From SAR202 cluster bacterium bin90 (GTDB taxonomy: Bacteria; Chloroflexota; Dehalococcoidia; Lucifugimonadales; JADFKI01), in assembly GCA_002238855.1 (NCBI GenBank), contig MPND01000002.1:85431-149430 (forward strand): a DNA stretch of 64,000 bases, written 5' to 3'. Position numbers and translations under genes: made by a program. Below the pieces are notes generated by a model, which searched no databases, was not told the origin of the DNA, and was given only the letters and a program-made list of their open reading frames with translations. Shown here piece by piece: positions 8,953-17,591 of the stretch. Positions within the stretch are counted from its first letter, which is position 1, and each line of letters starts with the position of its first letter.

Positions 8953-10290
8953 ATGAGTGGAGTAGGAACAGACAGCTCCAGGATTATCGCGGCGATCGAC
9001 ATTGGCACAACTAAAGTGCTGACCGTTATCGGTAGGAGAGCCGGCGATGGCTGTGTTGAAGTGCTTGGGCACGGAGTCGCTCCGTGTGCAGGTGTTCGCA
9101 AGGGCGTAGTTGAGGATGTGCATGCGACGCAGACTGCTGTGCGGAGTTCCGTCAGCAAGGCCGAGAGCGAAAGCGGAGCGCACGTTGACACCGCCTTCGT
9201 GGGCATTACGGGCATGGGAATATCCTACGAGCGTCGCCTAGACTCGATCGACTGGGTCGGTGAGCACGGCGTGATCACATACAACGAAGTGGAGAAGGTG
9301 CCGGATTCCGTAACCGGCAACGGCTCGAACGGCAATCACTTCGGACGCAAGGTGATCCACGCCATTCCCCGCACCTACTCCATCGACGGCAAGATGGGCG
9401 TGTCAGACCCCATGGGAATGCACACCTCGAAGGTCGATGTAGAGATGCACCTTGTTCAGGCTTCGGATCTGGAAGTTTCCAGGCTGTCCCAGGCTGTCGA
9501 AGGAGCGGGCATCCGAATCGAAGCGCTCGTGCTAGAAGCGCTGGCAAGCTGCGAGTCGGTCCTGACCCAGGAGGAGAAGGTTCGAGGGTCAGCGTTGATA
9601 GACATGGGTGGCGGCACTACCGACGTCATGGTCTTCAAGGACGGCACCATGCAGTACTCCTCTGTCATTCCGGTGGGCGGCTACCAGTTCACCAATGACA
9701 TCTGCGTCGTGTACAACACCTCTTACGAGGCAGCAGAAGAGGTCAAGCTCACAAGGGCGAGCGTCCTGCCCAACTCTGCGAAGATACACGAAGAAGTATC
9801 CCTCCCCATCTCTGGCGGGCACACTTCCCTGAAGGTATCGCTTCATGACATCTGCCAGCTGACACGCGAGCGCGCCCAGGAACTGATGCGGCTCATCATC
9901 CTGAAGCTTCGCGAAGGTGGACTGCACGACCTCACTGACTACCGCATCATCCTTTCAGGTGGCGCTTCCAGGCTCAACGGCTTCCACGAACTCTTCAGTG
10001 TTGGAACTTCCGCGAATGTCAGGATTGGCGCGCCACTCGGGTATCTCGGCGTGCCGCGCCAACTCCAGACGCCAATGAGCAGTACAGGCGCCGGAATCCT
10101 GCTTTGGGCGGCACAACAGCAAGACGACGACCCCAAGCCTCACGCCATTGGACAGCACAAGCGCCGCCGCAAGCAGGGCAGCCAAGAGGTTGCGGTCACA
10201 AATGGACACGGCAGCAGCAACGGACACAACGGCGCCAACGGTAATGGCAGCCATAAGAGGGGCGGCATTCTCAGCCTTTTCAGCAGATAG
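8953..10290 (+). CDS. ftsA: Cell division protein FtsA
   Basis: A 445-residue actin-like ATPase that tethers FtsZ to the membrane. Motifs seen are IIAAIDIGTTKVLTVIGRR (phosphate 1), the 1C domain beginning HVDTAFVGITG, ALIDMGGGTTDVMVFKDG (phosphate 2) and IILSGGASRLNGFHEL (adenosine). The tail after residue 400 is rich in Asn, Gly and His and ends GGILSLFSR, which fits the short amphipathic membrane-targeting helix of FtsA. I chose the ATG at 8953 because AAGGA lies seven bases upstream; an in-frame start at 8929 would add eight residues. Confidence 0.95.
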   Translation: MSGVGTDSSRIIAAIDIGTTKVLTVIGRRAGDGCVEVLGHGVAPCAGVRKGVVEDVHATQTAVRSSVSKAESESGAHVDTAFVGITGMGISYERRLDSIDWVGEHGVITYNEVEKVPDSVTGNGSNGNHFGRKVIHAIPRTYSIDGKMGVSDPMGMHTSKVDVEMHLVQASDLEVSRLSQAVEGAGIRIEALVLEALASCESVLTQEEKVRGSALIDMGGGTTDVMVFKDGTMQYSSVIPVGGYQFTNDICVVYNTSYEAAEEVKLTRASVLPNSAKIHEEVSLPISGGHTSLKVSLHDICQLTRERAQELMRLIILKLREGGLHDLTDYRIILSGGASRLNGFHELFSVGTSANVRIGAPLGYLGVPRQLQTPMSSTGAGILLWAAQQQDDDPKPHAIGQHKRRRKQGSQEVAVTNGHGSSNGHNGANGNGSHKRGGILSLFSR

Positions 10291-10364
10291 CATTTCACAA
10301 CTAGTCAATACACAGGATTCGACCGAGACACTTCAATCGCGAAGGAATTACAGGGGAGGAAAGA

Positions 10365-11483
10365 ATGGCTACAGCGACCAGAGAGCTTGAATACGTAAGA
10401 GAAATGGACGGTATGGCGCGCATCAAAGTCATTGGCGTCGGCGGCGGCGGCTCCAACGCCGTGTCGCGGATGTTCCGGGAGCGCGTTCCCTCCGTCGAGT
10501 ACATGATTGTGAATACGGACGCTCAGGCTCTCGTCACCTGCGACGTCCCCTTGAAGATGCGCATCGGCGACGGACTGACGATGGGCAAGGGCGTGGGCGG
10601 CAATTCAGAGCTCGGCATGAAGTCGGCAGAGGAGAGCCGCGAAGAGCTGTACGACGTAATACGAGACGCCGACATGGTCTTCGTCGCAGCCGGCATGGGT
10701 GGCGGAACAGGCACCGGCGCAGCTCCCGTCATCGCGGAAATCGCCCGCGAAACCGGCGCGCTCACAGTCGGCGTCGTCACCAGGCCCTTCGCATTTGAGG
10801 GCAAGCGGCGAGCAGACTCCGCCGAAAACGGCATAACGCGACTCAAGGAGCATGTTGACACTCTGCTCGTAATTCCCAACGAGCGCCTTCACGTCATCTG
10901 CGAGGAGGAGATTACCGCGCAGAACGCCTTCCTTATGGCAGACGATGTGCTTCGAATGGGCGTGCAGTCCATCGCAGAGCTGATCACCGTTCCCGGCGAG
11001 ATCAATCTCGACTTCGCCGACGTGCAGTCCATCATGCAGAACTCCGGCCCCGCCTGGATGTCCATCGGCTGGGGTGTGGGCGAGCACCGCGCCAGGAGCG
11101 CCGCGCAGACCGCAATTACAAATCCGCTCCTCGACGTTTCCATTGAGGGCGCGCGCGGAGTCCTGTTCAACATCACGGGCGGCAGCGACCTGAAGCTTTC
11201 CGAGCTGCACGAAGCGGCAGAGGTCATTCAGCGCGTCGTAGACCCCGAGTGCAACATCATATTCGGCATGGCAACCGACCTGAAGATGGAGAACGAGATC
11301 AAGCTCACCATCATCGCAACCGGATTCGAGCAGCCCGGTGACATCAAGGATACCGACGAGGGCTATGCCAACATGCTTCTCGATGCGATGGCGAGCGACA
11401 CAGGCAAGCTCGACCTGCCGCCGTTCCTGCGCCGCTATTCCAAGCCGCAGAAGGCTCAGGCAAGCAAGAACGGCGCACACTAA
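10365..11483 (+). CDS. ftsZ: Cell division GTPase FtsZ
   Basis: A 372-residue tubulin homologue that polymerises into the division ring. Motifs are [12 protein letters not shown], the tubulin signature [18 protein letters not shown] and the GTP contacts around [12 protein letters not shown]. The C-terminal LDLPPFLRR matches the conserved peptide that binds FtsA, and a short basic tail follows. A strong GGGAGGAAAG ribosome site precedes the ATG. It is the last gene of the cluster and is followed by a large palindrome. Confidence 0.97.
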   Translation: MATATRELEYVREMDGMARIKVIGVGGGGSNAVSRMFRERVPSVEYMIVNTDAQALVTCDVPLKMRIGDGLTMGKGVGGNSELGMKSAEESREELYDVIRDADMVFVAAGMGGGTGTGAAPVIAEIARETGALTVGVVTRPFAFEGKRRADSAENGITRLKEHVDTLLVIPNERLHVICEEEITAQNAFLMADDVLRMGVQSIAELITVPGEINLDFADVQSIMQNSGPAWMSIGWGVGEHRARSAAQTAITNPLLDVSIEGARGVLFNITGGSDLKLSELHEAAEVIQRVVDPECNIIFGMATDLKMENEIKLTIIATGFEQPGDIKDTDEGYANMLLDAMASDTGKLDLPPFLRRYSKPQKAQASKNGAH

Positions 11484-11526
11484 CCACAGATCGCGCGCTA
11501 TTAGCAGTGAAACCTAGCCTCCCCGA

Positions 11527-11562
11527 AATGAGAGGGCTGCCGAATTCGGCAGCCCTCTCATT
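11527..11562. terminator. Perfect 36-bp palindrome after ftsZ
   Basis: Bases 11527-11562 are a perfect palindrome centred on GAATTC, with arms AATGAGAGGGCTGCCG. It lies between convergent ftsZ and rpiB. As RNA it would form a very stable hairpin read from either side. No T run follows, so it may act as a bidirectional terminator or as a 3' stabiliser. Confidence 0.7.
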
Positions 11563-11663
11563 CGCGTAAGCGATAAATTCACTCTCCGGCAGAAAGCATT
11601 GCTAGACACTTGTCCCTCTGTCCTCCGCCAGCCCGCAGCCCAGAAACACTATCTACCATCTAC

Positions 11664-12113
11664 TCAAAAGTTCTTCTCCATATCGAAAACCTTCTGCATC
11701 CGCCGAACGTGCCGCTCTTCTCCTGAGAACTCCGCCGAGGCGAAAGCGCTCACAATCTCCTTCACTAGCTCCTCGCCAATTATCCGCACTCCCATGCACA
11801 GCACATTCATGTCGTCGTGCTCCACACCCTGATGTGCCGAGTAAGTGTCGTGGCACACGCTCGCCCGGACACCCCTGACCTTGTTGGACGCAACCGAAGC
11901 GCCAACGCCGCTCCCGCACAGCACCACTCCCCTGTTCGCGTTCTCGGCAGCGACATACTCTGCAACCGCTCTGGCAAAATCCGGATAGTCGTCGAGTGCG
12001 TCATAAGTGTGCGCCCCAAGGTCAACTACCTCATGTCCCTCCGATTCAAGCACTTCCTTCACGGTCGCCTTCGCCGGGTAGCCCGCGTGGTCCGCGCCTA
12101 TAGCAATTCGCAT
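11664..12113 (-). CDS. rpiB: Ribose-5-phosphate isomerase B
   Basis: A 149-residue RpiB/LacAB family sugar-phosphate isomerase that interconverts ribose-5-phosphate and ribulose-5-phosphate in the pentose phosphate pathway. It begins MRIAIGADHAGYPAK, has the catalytic cysteine region VLCGSGVGASVASNK and the later DDMNVLCMGVRIIG. The ATG at 12113 has GGGAG four bases upstream, so I reject the longer frame from 12197. It is convergent with ftsZ. No lac or allose genes are nearby, so the housekeeping reaction is most likely. Confidence 0.93.
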   Translation of the reverse strand: MRIAIGADHAGYPAKATVKEVLESEGHEVVDLGAHTYDALDDYPDFARAVAEYVAAENANRGVVLCGSGVGASVASNKVRGVRASVCHDTYSAHQGVEHDDMNVLCMGVRIIGEELVKEIVSAFASAEFSGEERHVRRMQKVFDMEKNF

Positions 12114-12384
12114 AATTCTCCCTCTCGCTCTTTCAGCCTCTCGCTCTCCCAGAAAATAGTCTGTCAAGAGTGTAATTTCGCCGCCTGCCCTCGTCAATCT
12201 TGTCTGACCTCATTTCGCTCCCGCCCCTGCCCTGGCAACAATGTCGGGATGCGCCAGGAACTCCCACCGAGAAACTCCATTCAGCCTATCCGACTCGGTA
12301 GCGCGCCATTTGAGATGCGGCCGCCCCGGTGCTAAACTTCACGCGATTCCCGCACACCCAAACCCTGCAAATTGAGGTGACGCA

Positions 12385-13536
12385 ATGAAGATTACTGAGG
12401 TCAAGGCATTCGCGACCAGACCACCCGAAGCGACCCGCAACTACGTCTTCGTCAAAGTCTCGACTGATGAAGGCATCGTGGGATGGGGCGAGGCGACCGT
12501 AGGCGCGGTCTCCGTCGGTGCCGTCGTCGAAGAACTGGGTGCCACTCTCGTCGGCAAGAATCCCTTCCGCATCGAGGAGCACTGGCAGAGTCTCTACAAC
12601 TTCGGGCACAACGTGCGCGGCGGCGTGCTACACATGGCCGCGATTAGCGGCATCGACATCGCCCTCTGGGACATCAAGGGCAAAGCGCTCAATGTGCCGG
12701 TGTATGAGCTTCTCGGCGGTGCAATGCGCGACTCCTTCTGGGCATACGGCCGCTTCGACGGACGCACGCCCGATGACGCCGTGAAGAACGCTCTCTCCTG
12801 GGTCGAGCAAGGCATGACCGCCCTTAAGGGCGACCCATTCGCGCACCAGGGCCTGTTCACGACTGTCGAGTCAGAGAGAGACGCGCTGGCAAAGGTCAAG
12901 GCGGTGCGAGAAGCCGTCGGCGACGATGTTGAGCTGCTCATCGAAGTCCATGGCAGGCTTGCCCCTCACGAGGCAATCCGCATGGGCAATGCCCTCGAAG
13001 AATACCGCCCTTTCTGGTATGAGGAGCCTGTCCCGCCCGAGAACATCGACGCCATGGCAAAAGTTACCGCAGGCGTTAACATCCCCATCGCCACCGGCGA
13101 GCGCATCTACACGAAGTGGGGCTTCCGTGAGCTCTTCGAAAAACAGGTCATCGACATGGCGCAGCCCGACATCTGCCACGCTGGAGGCATCTTGGAGCTC
13201 AAGAAGATTGCGGCGATGGCGGAGACCTACTATGTCGGCTTCTGCCCCCACAACCCATACGGCCCCATCAACACGATGGCAGCGCTCCATGTTGACGCCA
13301 CCTGCCCCAACTTCCTCATCCAGGAAGGCGGACACGGCAGTTGGTATCAGCATGTCGTAAAGGGCGAATTTCCATTCCAGAAAGACGGCTACTTCAGCCT
13401 CCCTGAAGGCGTGGGACTCGGCATAGAGCTTGACGAAGCGGCGATGCTGCAACATCCGCCCGGAGAAGACAGCCACCCCGAAGGCTATCTGCAGGCGGCG
13501 CACTTCCCCTCCCGCCAGCAAAACACCTGGATTTGA
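12385..13536 (+). CDS. Enolase-superfamily dehydratase (galactonate dehydratase-like)
   Basis: A 383-residue member of the mandelate racemase/muconate lactonizing group. Metal ligands are expected around IEVHGRL (Glu187, His189), YEEPV (Glu213/214) and GER (Glu239), and the catalytic histidine lies in CPHNPYGP (His289). The order and spacing match D-galactonate dehydratase and related sugar-acid dehydratases. The first ligand is Glu where E. coli DgoD has Asp, which suggests a different branch. GAGGTG lies before the ATG. SAR202-type Chloroflexota are known for large sets of such paralogues. Substrate unknown. Confidence 0.85.
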   Translation: MKITEVKAFATRPPEATRNYVFVKVSTDEGIVGWGEATVGAVSVGAVVEELGATLVGKNPFRIEEHWQSLYNFGHNVRGGVLHMAAISGIDIALWDIKGKALNVPVYELLGGAMRDSFWAYGRFDGRTPDDAVKNALSWVEQGMTALKGDPFAHQGLFTTVESERDALAKVKAVREAVGDDVELLIEVHGRLAPHEAIRMGNALEEYRPFWYEEPVPPENIDAMAKVTAGVNIPIATGERIYTKWGFRELFEKQVIDMAQPDICHAGGILELKKIAAMAETYYVGFCPHNPYGPINTMAALHVDATCPNFLIQEGGHGSWYQHVVKGEFPFQKDGYFSLPEGVGLGIELDEAAMLQHPPGEDSHPEGYLQAAHFPSRQQNTWI

Positions 13537-13607
13537 TTATCCCCACAAGCCGCATGTAGGCAGGGACTCTGAGAAATCTATTCCCCGGAAATGACTGCAA
13601 CTCCATA

Positions 13608-13639
13608 TTGAGGATGGAGAAATTTCCTGCTAATATACT
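13608..13639 (+). promoter_or_regulatory. Candidate promoter of a structured leader
   Basis: TTGAGG (13608-13613) and TAATAT (13631-13636) are separated by 17 bases; TATACT at 13634-13639 is an overlapping alternative -10. Transcription would start near 13643-13646, about 100 bases before the hairpin terminator at 13736-13770. Seen directly; promoter activity is inferred. Confidence 0.5.
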
Positions 13640-13644
13640 CGCGC

Positions 13645-13735
13645 AGCCAATCCTGACAGGAACGGTGAGCGCTAACAATGAAATCACTAAGTAATTTAGC
13701 TGTCCGAATGGACAGTAATGGCAGAGCTTGTATCG
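13645..13735 (+). ncRNA. Candidate cis-regulatory RNA or small RNA before the S58 peptidase
   Basis: Between the candidate promoter and a terminator there are about 90 bases with three mutually complementary segments: GACAG at 13655-13659, CTGTCC at 13700-13705 and GGACAG at 13710-13715. The last two form a perfect six-base-pair hairpin with loop GAAT. The first could instead pair with the second, which is the layout of a two-state switch. A 47-codon reading frame opens with ATG at 13678 and crosses the terminator, so a leader peptide is another possibility. I recognise no known riboswitch class. Confidence 0.4.
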
Positions 13736-13770
13736 AAAGGCCTCCCTGCGCCTTTGCGGGAAGGCCTTTT
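13736..13770 (+). terminator. Intrinsic terminator upstream of the S58 peptidase
   Basis: AAAGGCCT (13736-13743) pairs with AGGCCTTT (13762-13769), and CCC with GGG inside; the right arm runs into TTTT. This is a typical rho-independent terminator. It ends either the enolase-superfamily transcript or a short transcript begun near 13645, and lies just before the next gene, so it could also act as an attenuator. Confidence 0.7.
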
Positions 13771-13822
13771 GTCATCTATGGCTATGGAAATGGCTTTGCC
13801 ACTCATGGCGGTGCTGTCTGAA

Positions 13823-14839
13823 ATGGACACAATGCGCACCGCCATAACCGATGTTCCCGGAATCCGTGTCGGCCACCACACCGATACCGATGCGGCAACG
13901 GGCTGCACCGTAGTCCTGTGCGAAGACGGCGCAGTCGGCGGTGTTGACGTGCGCGGCTCAGCACCCGGCACCCGCGAGACCGACCTCCTTCGCCCCACGG
14001 CGCTCGTCAATGAAGTCCACGCGGTGCTGCTGAGTGGCGGCAGCACGTTCGGCTTGGCCGCAGCGACAGGCGTCGTTCGCCATCTCGAATCAAAAGGCGT
14101 CGGCATTCAATTCGGCGGCGCGGTAATACCCATTGTTCCTGCTGCAATCCTCTTCGACTTGGGACTCATTCAGGGCGATATTCGTCCCACCGACGCGGAC
14201 GGCGAAGCAGCCTGTCTGAACTCATCCGAAGATGCTCCCGCCCAAGGGAGTGTCGGCGCAGGCACCGGTGCAACCGTTAGCAAAATGCTCGGCATGGACC
14301 GCGCCATTAAGGGCGGCATCGGTTCGTCAAGCGTAACGCTCAGCGACGGTCTGATAGTTGGCGCAATAGTCGCCGTCAACGCAATCGGCGGCGTGTACGA
14401 GGCAACAACCGGAAGCATAATCGCCGGCCCCCGCAGCGAAGACGGCAAGTCCATTCAGGACGCAATGGAAGTTGCAATCTCGCCTCAGGTCGGCGCGCCT
14501 CAACCCGCAACCGCATCAAACACAACCATCGGCGTAGTCGCCACGAATGCCTTGCTGAACAAGGCACAGGCGAACAAGCTCGCATCAGCGGCGCAGGACG
14601 GCATCGCGCTCGCCGTGCGTCCCGCTCACCTGATGGGCGACGGCGACACGATGTTCGCGCTCGCTACCGGCAAATGCGAATCCGCTTTCAACATGAACCA
14701 GCTCCTCGCCGCAGCCCTGGTCTGCGTGAGCAATGCTATCGTGAAGGCCATTACCGAAGCTGACTCTCTTGGCGGCATCCCTTCGATCAAGGACTTGAAG
14801 GAACAAATCGTCCCGTCCCCCTCGATGGGGGAAGGTTAG
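13823..14839 (+). CDS. P1/DmpA-family (S58) aminopeptidase
   Basis: About 338 residues of the S58 family, self-processing N-terminal nucleophile hydrolases that include the D-aminopeptidase DmpA and beta-peptidyl aminopeptidases. It shows ITDVPGIRVGHHTD, LLSGGSTFGLAAATGVVRHL and the autocleavage region SNTTIGVVATNALL, where a Thr stands at the expected nucleophile. ATGs at 13823 and 13832 both fit; a frame from 13718 would cross the terminator. The last residues PSPSMGEG and the stop codon come from a dispersed repeat, so the original C-terminus was probably replaced. Confidence 0.85.
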   Translation: MDTMRTAITDVPGIRVGHHTDTDAATGCTVVLCEDGAVGGVDVRGSAPGTRETDLLRPTALVNEVHAVLLSGGSTFGLAAATGVVRHLESKGVGIQFGGAVIPIVPAAILFDLGLIQGDIRPTDADGEAACLNSSEDAPAQGSVGAGTGATVSKMLGMDRAIKGGIGSSSVTLSDGLIVGAIVAVNAIGGVYEATTGSIIAGPRSEDGKSIQDAMEVAISPQVGAPQPATASNTTIGVVATNALLNKAQANKLASAAQDGIALAVRPAHLMGDGDTMFALATGKCESAFNMNQLLAAALVCVSNAIVKAITEADSLGGIPSIKDLKEQIVPSPSMGEG

Positions 14840-14855
14840 GATGGGGGTGAAAACC
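14817..14855 (+). repeat. Dispersed GC-rich repeat, family A, copy 1
   Basis: CCCC, CTCGATGGGGG, AAGGTTAGGATGGGGGTGA: the same unit occurs at 20813 and 25111 with few changes. The first part forms a C/G hairpin. This copy covers the last codons and the stop of the S58 peptidase gene. Such REP-like units usually lie between genes. Confidence 0.8.
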
Positions 14856-14909
14856 CTTATCAACAGCAATATACAACCCAACGCCAATACCGAATAAGAT
14901 CACATCGAC

Positions 14910-15806
14910 ATGGTAAATCTCGACAAGTCATCCAAAATAGGTTTCATCGGCGCAGGTAAGGTCGGCGGTTCGCTCGCGGTCGCCATGTCCAACGCCGGTT
15001 TCCCGGTCGTCGCAGTCGCTAGCAGGACGCCCGCATCGGCCGAGGCGTTTGCCGCCCGCATCGAAGGCTGCGCCGCACACGCGGATATTCAGGATACTGT
15101 TGATTCCAGCGATATGCTGTTCGTATCAACTTCGGACGACGCTATATCCCAGGTAGCCGCGTCCGTCCGGTGGCAAAATGGCAAGGGTGTGGCGCACTGC
15201 TCAGGCGCGGCGTCGCTGGATGTCTTGCAGACTGCCGCGCAGCAGGGAGCCTCACCCGGCGCGTTCCATCCACTTCAGGCATTTTCCTCTGTGGAAAACG
15301 GAGTCCGCAGCATACCCGGCATCACATTCGGTATTGAGGGCGACGATGACATGCGCGGCTACCTCGGCAATCTCGCGCGCGCCATCGGCGGAAATCCCGT
15401 ATTCCTCAACAGCGAGGACAAGCCGCTCTACCACCTGAGTGGCGTCATGATGGGCAACCTGTTAACCTGCCTCGTCGGAATATCTGCGGAGATATGGGAG
15501 CACATCGGCTACACTCGTGACGACGGTGTAAAGGCTCTAATACCGATGATGCACGCAGTCGCCTACAACGTAGAGACTTCTGGCATTCCTGCAGCAGTAG
15601 CAGGTCCCTACCCTCGCGGCGACATGGGAACCGCGCGCAAGCACATGGATGCCCTGGCGTCACAGCACCCCGATCTGCTGCCTCTATACCGTGAACTGGC
15701 GCTGGCAGGCTTGCATCTCGCCGTGGAACAGGGCTTATCTGCGGACGGAGAGCAAGAGTTTCGACAGATCCTGAACGATGTCCGCCAGTATAATGACCGC
15801 CAGTAA
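14910..15806 (+). CDS. Rossmann-fold/DUF2520 protein, possible ketopantoate reductase
   Basis: A 298-residue protein with an N-terminal NAD(P)-binding domain (KIGFIGAGKVGGSLAVAMSN) and a C-terminal helical DUF2520 domain (GNPVFLNSEDKPLYHLSGVM onward). It lies 30 bases before panB. PanE or IlvC normally supplies ketopantoate reductase, and DUF2520 genes often cluster with panB/panC, so by context this may be the missing reductase of pantothenate synthesis. That role is inferred; the family reaction has not been read from the sequence. The fold also resembles F420-dependent NADP oxidoreductases. Confidence 0.8.
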   Translation: MVNLDKSSKIGFIGAGKVGGSLAVAMSNAGFPVVAVASRTPASAEAFAARIEGCAAHADIQDTVDSSDMLFVSTSDDAISQVAASVRWQNGKGVAHCSGAASLDVLQTAAQQGASPGAFHPLQAFSSVENGVRSIPGITFGIEGDDDMRGYLGNLARAIGGNPVFLNSEDKPLYHLSGVMMGNLLTCLVGISAEIWEHIGYTRDDGVKALIPMMHAVAYNVETSGIPAAVAGPYPRGDMGTARKHMDALASQHPDLLPLYRELALAGLHLAVEQGLSADGEQEFRQILNDVRQYNDRQ

Positions 15807-15836
15807 GACGACCGACTGATCGAATGAGGGGAGACC

Positions 15837-16697
15837 ATGAGAACCACAATTCGTGACATAGCGGCAATGAAGCGGCGCGGCAAGCGCATTTCGATGATTA
15901 CGGCATACGACTACACCTCTGCGCGCATCGTGGAGGCGGCTGGCGTTGACATAATCCTTGTAGGTGACAGTCTCGGTCAGGTCGTGCTCGGCTACGACTC
16001 AACCGTGCCCGTCACTATGGACGACATGATCCATCACATCAGTGCGGTCGTTCGCGGCACCGAGAAAGTTCACATCGTCGGCGACCTGCCGTTCATGAGT
16101 TATCAGGCAAGCAGGTCCGACGCCATTCGCAACGCCGGTCGGCTGCTCAAGGAAGCAGGCGCGCAGTCTGTCAAGCTCGAGGGTGGCAGGCATGTCGCCA
16201 AGACTATGCGGCGCATCGTGCAGTCCGGCATACCCGTTATGGCGCACATAGGACTCACACCGCAGGCAGTGCACCAGATGGGTGGCTACCGCATACAGGG
16301 CAGGACCACAAAGGCGGCGATAGACCTGATCGAAGACGCCAAGGCTGTCGAGGATGCAGGTGCATACGCCCTTGTCCTCGAAGGCGTGCCGTCGCAGTTG
16401 GCAGCGATTGTAACGGAGCGCCTGACGATTCCGACTATTGGCATCGGCGCCGGCGTCCACTGCGATGGGCAGGTGCAGGTGTTCCACGACATGATGGGCC
16501 TGTACACCGACTTCACCCCCAAGCACGCCCGCAAGTACGCGCATCTCGCCGAAGTTATGGGCACAGCCGTTGCCGAATACATAGAGGATGTTCGCGCACA
16601 GACATTCCCATCCGAAGACGAGAGCTTCACTCTGTCGCCCGAAGTCCTCGCAGAATTGACTGGTAACACCGGCATAGTCTCGCAGAGCGAACGCTGA
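15837..16697 (+). CDS. panB: 3-methyl-2-oxobutanoate hydroxymethyltransferase
   Basis: A 286-residue TIM-barrel enzyme that adds a hydroxymethyl group from methylene-tetrahydrofolate to ketoisovalerate, giving ketopantoate. Motifs are RISMITAYDYTSARIVEAAG, VGDSLGQVVLGYDSTVPV, SVKLEGG, and GIGAGVHCDGQVQVFHDMMG. Length matches the family (about 260-290). Its TGA stop overlaps the ATG of panC (TGATG), so the two are translationally coupled. Confidence 0.96.
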   Translation: MRTTIRDIAAMKRRGKRISMITAYDYTSARIVEAAGVDIILVGDSLGQVVLGYDSTVPVTMDDMIHHISAVVRGTEKVHIVGDLPFMSYQASRSDAIRNAGRLLKEAGAQSVKLEGGRHVAKTMRRIVQSGIPVMAHIGLTPQAVHQMGGYRIQGRTTKAAIDLIEDAKAVEDAGAYALVLEGVPSQLAAIVTERLTIPTIGIGAGVHCDGQVQVFHDMMGLYTDFTPKHARKYAHLAEVMGTAVAEYIEDVRAQTFPSEDESFTLSPEVLAELTGNTGIVSQSER

Positions 16698-17527
16698 TGC
16701 AGGTCATCGAATCGGTCGCCGCATTCAGGCAGGCATACGACGCGGCTGCAAAACCGCTTGGGCTAGTGCCGACAATGGGCTTCCTGCACGAGGGACACAT
16801 GGCGCTCGTCCACCGCGCCCGCGAGGAGAATGCCACAGCCGCAGTCAGCATCTTCGTCAACCCCACTCAATTCGGGCCCAGCGAGGACTTCGCCACCTAC
16901 CCGCGCGACATGGACTCCGATCTCGCCAAGCTTGAAGAGGCAGGCGTTGACCTCGTGCTCGCCCCGACGGTGGATGAAGTCTATCCCGCCGGATTCGACA
17001 CACATGTAGATGTCGGACGCATCGGCGAGCGGCTTGAAGGCGAGCACCGCGCAGGCCATTTCCATGGAGTGGCAACCGTGGTATGCAAGCTGCTGACAAT
17101 CGTCCGCCCCAACCGTGCGTACTTCGGCCAGAAGGATGCACAGCAGTGCCTCGTGGTCCAACGCCTGAACGAAGACCTGAATCTCGGCGCAGAAATAGTA
17201 GTCTGTCCCACCGTCCGCGACTCCGACGGCCTGGCCCTCAGCAGCCGCAACGTCTATCTCAGCGCAGACGAACGAGTCGCCGCACTGTCGCTGAATCGCT
17301 CCCTCCGTCTCGCACAGGAACTGCATAGTCAAGGCGAATCTGACGCACCACACATCCGGCAGCGCATGCATGAACTCATAACCACATCCCCTCTAGCAGA
17401 CATCGACTACATCAGCATCGCCGACGCCAACAACCTCAACGAACTCGACACTATCGACCGCCCTGCCCTCGTTTCCCTGGCAGTCCGGATCGGCAAGACT
17501 CGCCTGATTGACAATGTGATAATATGA
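16697..17527 (+). CDS. panC: Pantothenate synthetase
   Basis: A 276-residue ligase joining pantoate and beta-alanine with ATP. It shows the nucleotidyltransferase-type motifs VPTMGFLHEGHMALV and FGQKDAQQC, the pantoate site NPTQFGPSEDF, and SDGLALSSRNVYLS. It overlaps panB by one base. With the DUF2520 protein and PanB it makes the route to pantothenate; aspartate decarboxylase (panD) is not present here. CoaE, the last coenzyme A step, is elsewhere at 33825..34499. Confidence 0.96.
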   Translation: MQVIESVAAFRQAYDAAAKPLGLVPTMGFLHEGHMALVHRAREENATAAVSIFVNPTQFGPSEDFATYPRDMDSDLAKLEEAGVDLVLAPTVDEVYPAGFDTHVDVGRIGERLEGEHRAGHFHGVATVVCKLLTIVRPNRAYFGQKDAQQCLVVQRLNEDLNLGAEIVVCPTVRDSDGLALSSRNVYLSADERVAALSLNRSLRLAQELHSQGESDAPHIRQRMHELITTSPLADIDYISIADANNLNELDTIDRPALVSLAVRIGKTRLIDNVII

Positions 17528-17591
17528 CAGGCGGCGCAAGCCTATTCGCGCTGAAACAACCCAAAAGCAAGTTGCAAGGGAGTGGCAGAAT

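Noticed and set aside
11527..11562. The 36-bp palindrome as an attachment or resolution site
   Set aside because: It lies between convergent genes, has no neighbouring recombinase and behaves like a terminator hairpin.
13561..13660. A TPP riboswitch suggested by CTGAGA at about 13568
   Set aside because: The rest of the THI-box core, including the CCTGATCTGG-type and GCGAAGG-type parts, is absent.
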